51,054 nucleotides of DNA from an uncultured Coriobacteriales bacterium (lineage in GTDB: Bacteria; Actinomycetota; Coriobacteriia; Coriobacteriales; UMGS124): positions 1-51,054 of the forward strand of contig CABQHM010000020.1 in assembly GCA_902464015.1 (NCBI GenBank), written 5' to 3'. The position numbers were made by a program, and so were the translations under genes. The notes below the pieces were generated by a model. That model was not told the origin of the DNA and did not search any database. It worked only from the letters and a program-made list of their open reading frames with translations. Shown piece by piece: positions 50,151 through 51,054 of the stretch; positions within the stretch are counted from its first letter, which is position 1, and every line of letters begins with the position of its first letter.

Positions 50151-50762
50151 ATGACGAACAACGCATCGCTCTATCCCGATTTTCCCGCGAAGCCCATCAC
50201 GGTCGTGCTGTGCGGCGTGGGTGGCCAGGGCGCTATCACTGCAGCTCATCTGCTTGCCGGCGCCGCGATGTTCTCCGGCTACGACGTGAAGGTCTCCGAG
50301 ATTCACGGCATGGCCCAGCGCGGTGGCTCCGTCTCCACAACGGTGCGCTTCGGCGAGAACGTCTCCACGATGGTGTGCGACCCAGGCTGCGCCGACCTGC
50401 TCATCTCGTTCGAGACGATGGAGGCCCTGCGCAACCTCGAGTTTCTCAAGCCTGGCGGCCATGTCATCGTCAACGACACCCAGATTATCCCCATGCCCGT
50501 ACTGAGCGGTCTGGCCACGATGCCTGGAAACATCGATGACACGCTTAAGGCTTACGGCACCGACGACGTGACGCTTTTCGATGCCGAGGAGCTCGCTGAA
50601 GAAGCCGGTAACCGCAAGTGCTCCAACGTGGCGCTTCTGGGTTGTGCAGCCTCGTATCTGCCCATCGAGGAAGATGCTTGGCACAAAGCCATCGAGAACC
50701 GCGTTCCCCCAAAAACTCTCGAGGCCAACCTGAAGGCCTTCGCACTGGCTCAGGAGAAGTAG
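50151..50762 (+). CDS. iorB: Indolepyruvate:ferredoxin oxidoreductase, beta subunit
   Basis: A 203-residue gamma-type domain of 2-oxoacid:ferredoxin oxidoreductases that completes the IorAB complex. It has VVLCGVGGQGAITAAHLLAGAAMFSGYDVKVSEIHGMAQRGGSVSTTVRFG, the family's hallmark, then LISFETMEALRNLEFL. It is cotranscribed with iorA (six-base gap) and followed by a strong terminator. A phenylacetate-CoA ligase gene often follows in other genomes but is not within this window. Confidence 0.95.
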   Translation: MTNNASLYPDFPAKPITVVLCGVGGQGAITAAHLLAGAAMFSGYDVKVSEIHGMAQRGGSVSTTVRFGENVSTMVCDPGCADLLISFETMEALRNLEFLKPGGHVIVNDTQIIPMPVLSGLATMPGNIDDTLKAYGTDDVTLFDAEELAEEAGNRKCSNVALLGCAASYLPIEEDAWHKAIENRVPPKTLEANLKAFALAQEK

Positions 50763-50807
50763 GCGCAAGCCAGTCTGCTTCGCATGCAACGTTATTGTCG
50801 TAAAACC

Positions 50808-50854
50808 ACAGTGCCCCGTTCCTCGATGAATCCGAAGAACGGGGCACTGTTTTG
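50808..50854 (+). terminator. iorAB terminator
   Basis: ACAGTGCCCCGTTC (50808-50821) pairs perfectly with GAACGGGGCACTGT (50837-50850) around a 15-base loop, followed by TTTTG counting the last stem base. It ends the ior unit. Confidence 0.88.
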
Positions 50855-51054
50855 TAGCTCAACTCCATCAGGCGTCGAACCATATACCTGCCTCAAATAC
50901 AAAGGCATGCTCTGAAAGCACTGAGGGCAATCAACCGGCAATCAGCCCTTAAGGCATGCTTAAAGCACCAGCATCAATGCATTCAATGCATTCAATGCAC
51001 CTTAATTCCCATCTCATTACAGAGTAACTCTGTTCGAGACTGAGAACAGGGCCG
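50855..51054. repeat. Non-coding, repeat-rich end of window
   Basis: No gene is evident. The stretch is lower in GC than the rest and holds several short direct repeats: AAGGCATGCT followed closely by AAAGCAC at 50902-50920 and again at 50951-50967, GGCAATCA twice (50926-50945), and a nine-base unit ATTCAATGC repeated two and a half times (50973-50998). ACAGAG-TAA-CTCTGT (51019-51033) is a perfect inverted repeat that could be an operator for a gene beyond the window. Confidence 0.5.

Overview
The window is a gene-dense, high-GC bacterial chromosome segment made almost entirely of conserved housekeeping genes. The gene content points to an anaerobic actinobacterium, most likely of the class Coriobacteriia (Collinsella/Olsenella/Slackia-like). 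This is an inference from an FHA-MerR gene pair typical of Actinobacteria, RNase J with PNPase, several Tat-type signal peptides, many GTG/TTG starts, and indolepyruvate:ferredoxin oxidoreductase plus several radical-SAM enzymes that suit an anaerobe. I see no phage, insertion sequence, plasmid or CRISPR locus.

Layout. (1) 1-5817: trpS on the minus strand, divergent from dgt and rarA, then a small membrane protein, an RsbW-like anti-sigma factor with a degenerate ATP site and a SigB/SigF-type sigma factor. (2) 5879-13697: alaS-ruvX-mltG-yqeG-like, a minimal prepilin peptidase, aroK, an M24 peptidase and efp, ending at a strong bidirectional terminator shared with convergent murB. (3) 14944-18749: murB (minus) divergent from cca, then rpsT and lepA. 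(4) 18753-24998: dusB, hemW, a membrane-anchored DnaJ variant, canonical dnaJ and mtaB; mtaB carries an in-frame palindromic insertion. (5) 25218-30649: rpsO, pnp, dapB and rnj, an RNA-processing block with hairpins in several leaders. (6) 30665-40767: ftsK, a RodZ-like membrane HTH protein, yajQ, rimO, a pgsA-cinA fusion, recA and recX. (7) 40885-48331: tRNA-Pro(GGG), a second CDP-alcohol phosphatidyltransferase, a D,D-carboxypeptidase, the FHA and MerR pair, and three consecutive NlpC/P60 cell-wall hydrolases. (8) 48363-50762: iorA-iorB, a terminator, and a repeat-rich non-coding end.

How the genes work together. Most serve translation and tRNA maturation (trpS, alaS, efp, lepA, cca, dusB, mtaB, rimO, rpsT, rpsO), RNA decay (pnp, rnj), DNA maintenance (rarA, ruvX, ftsK, recA, recX, dgt) and envelope construction (murB, mltG, dacA-like, NlpC/P60, PgsA, RodZ-like). 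IorAB ties the cell to ferredoxin-dependent amino-acid fermentation.

The most unusual items are the perfect 20-bp inverted repeat inserted in frame in mtaB, the DnaJ variant whose C-terminal domain is replaced by membrane helices, the PgsA-CinA fusion, the apparently kinase-dead RsbW homologue, and the three-gene NlpC/P60 array with mixed Tat and Sec export signals. No gene-free stretch exceeds 300 bases; the longest ones (40962-41228, 44259-44499, 50763-51054) are described as features. Homology calls rest on motif recognition by eye; no database search was run.
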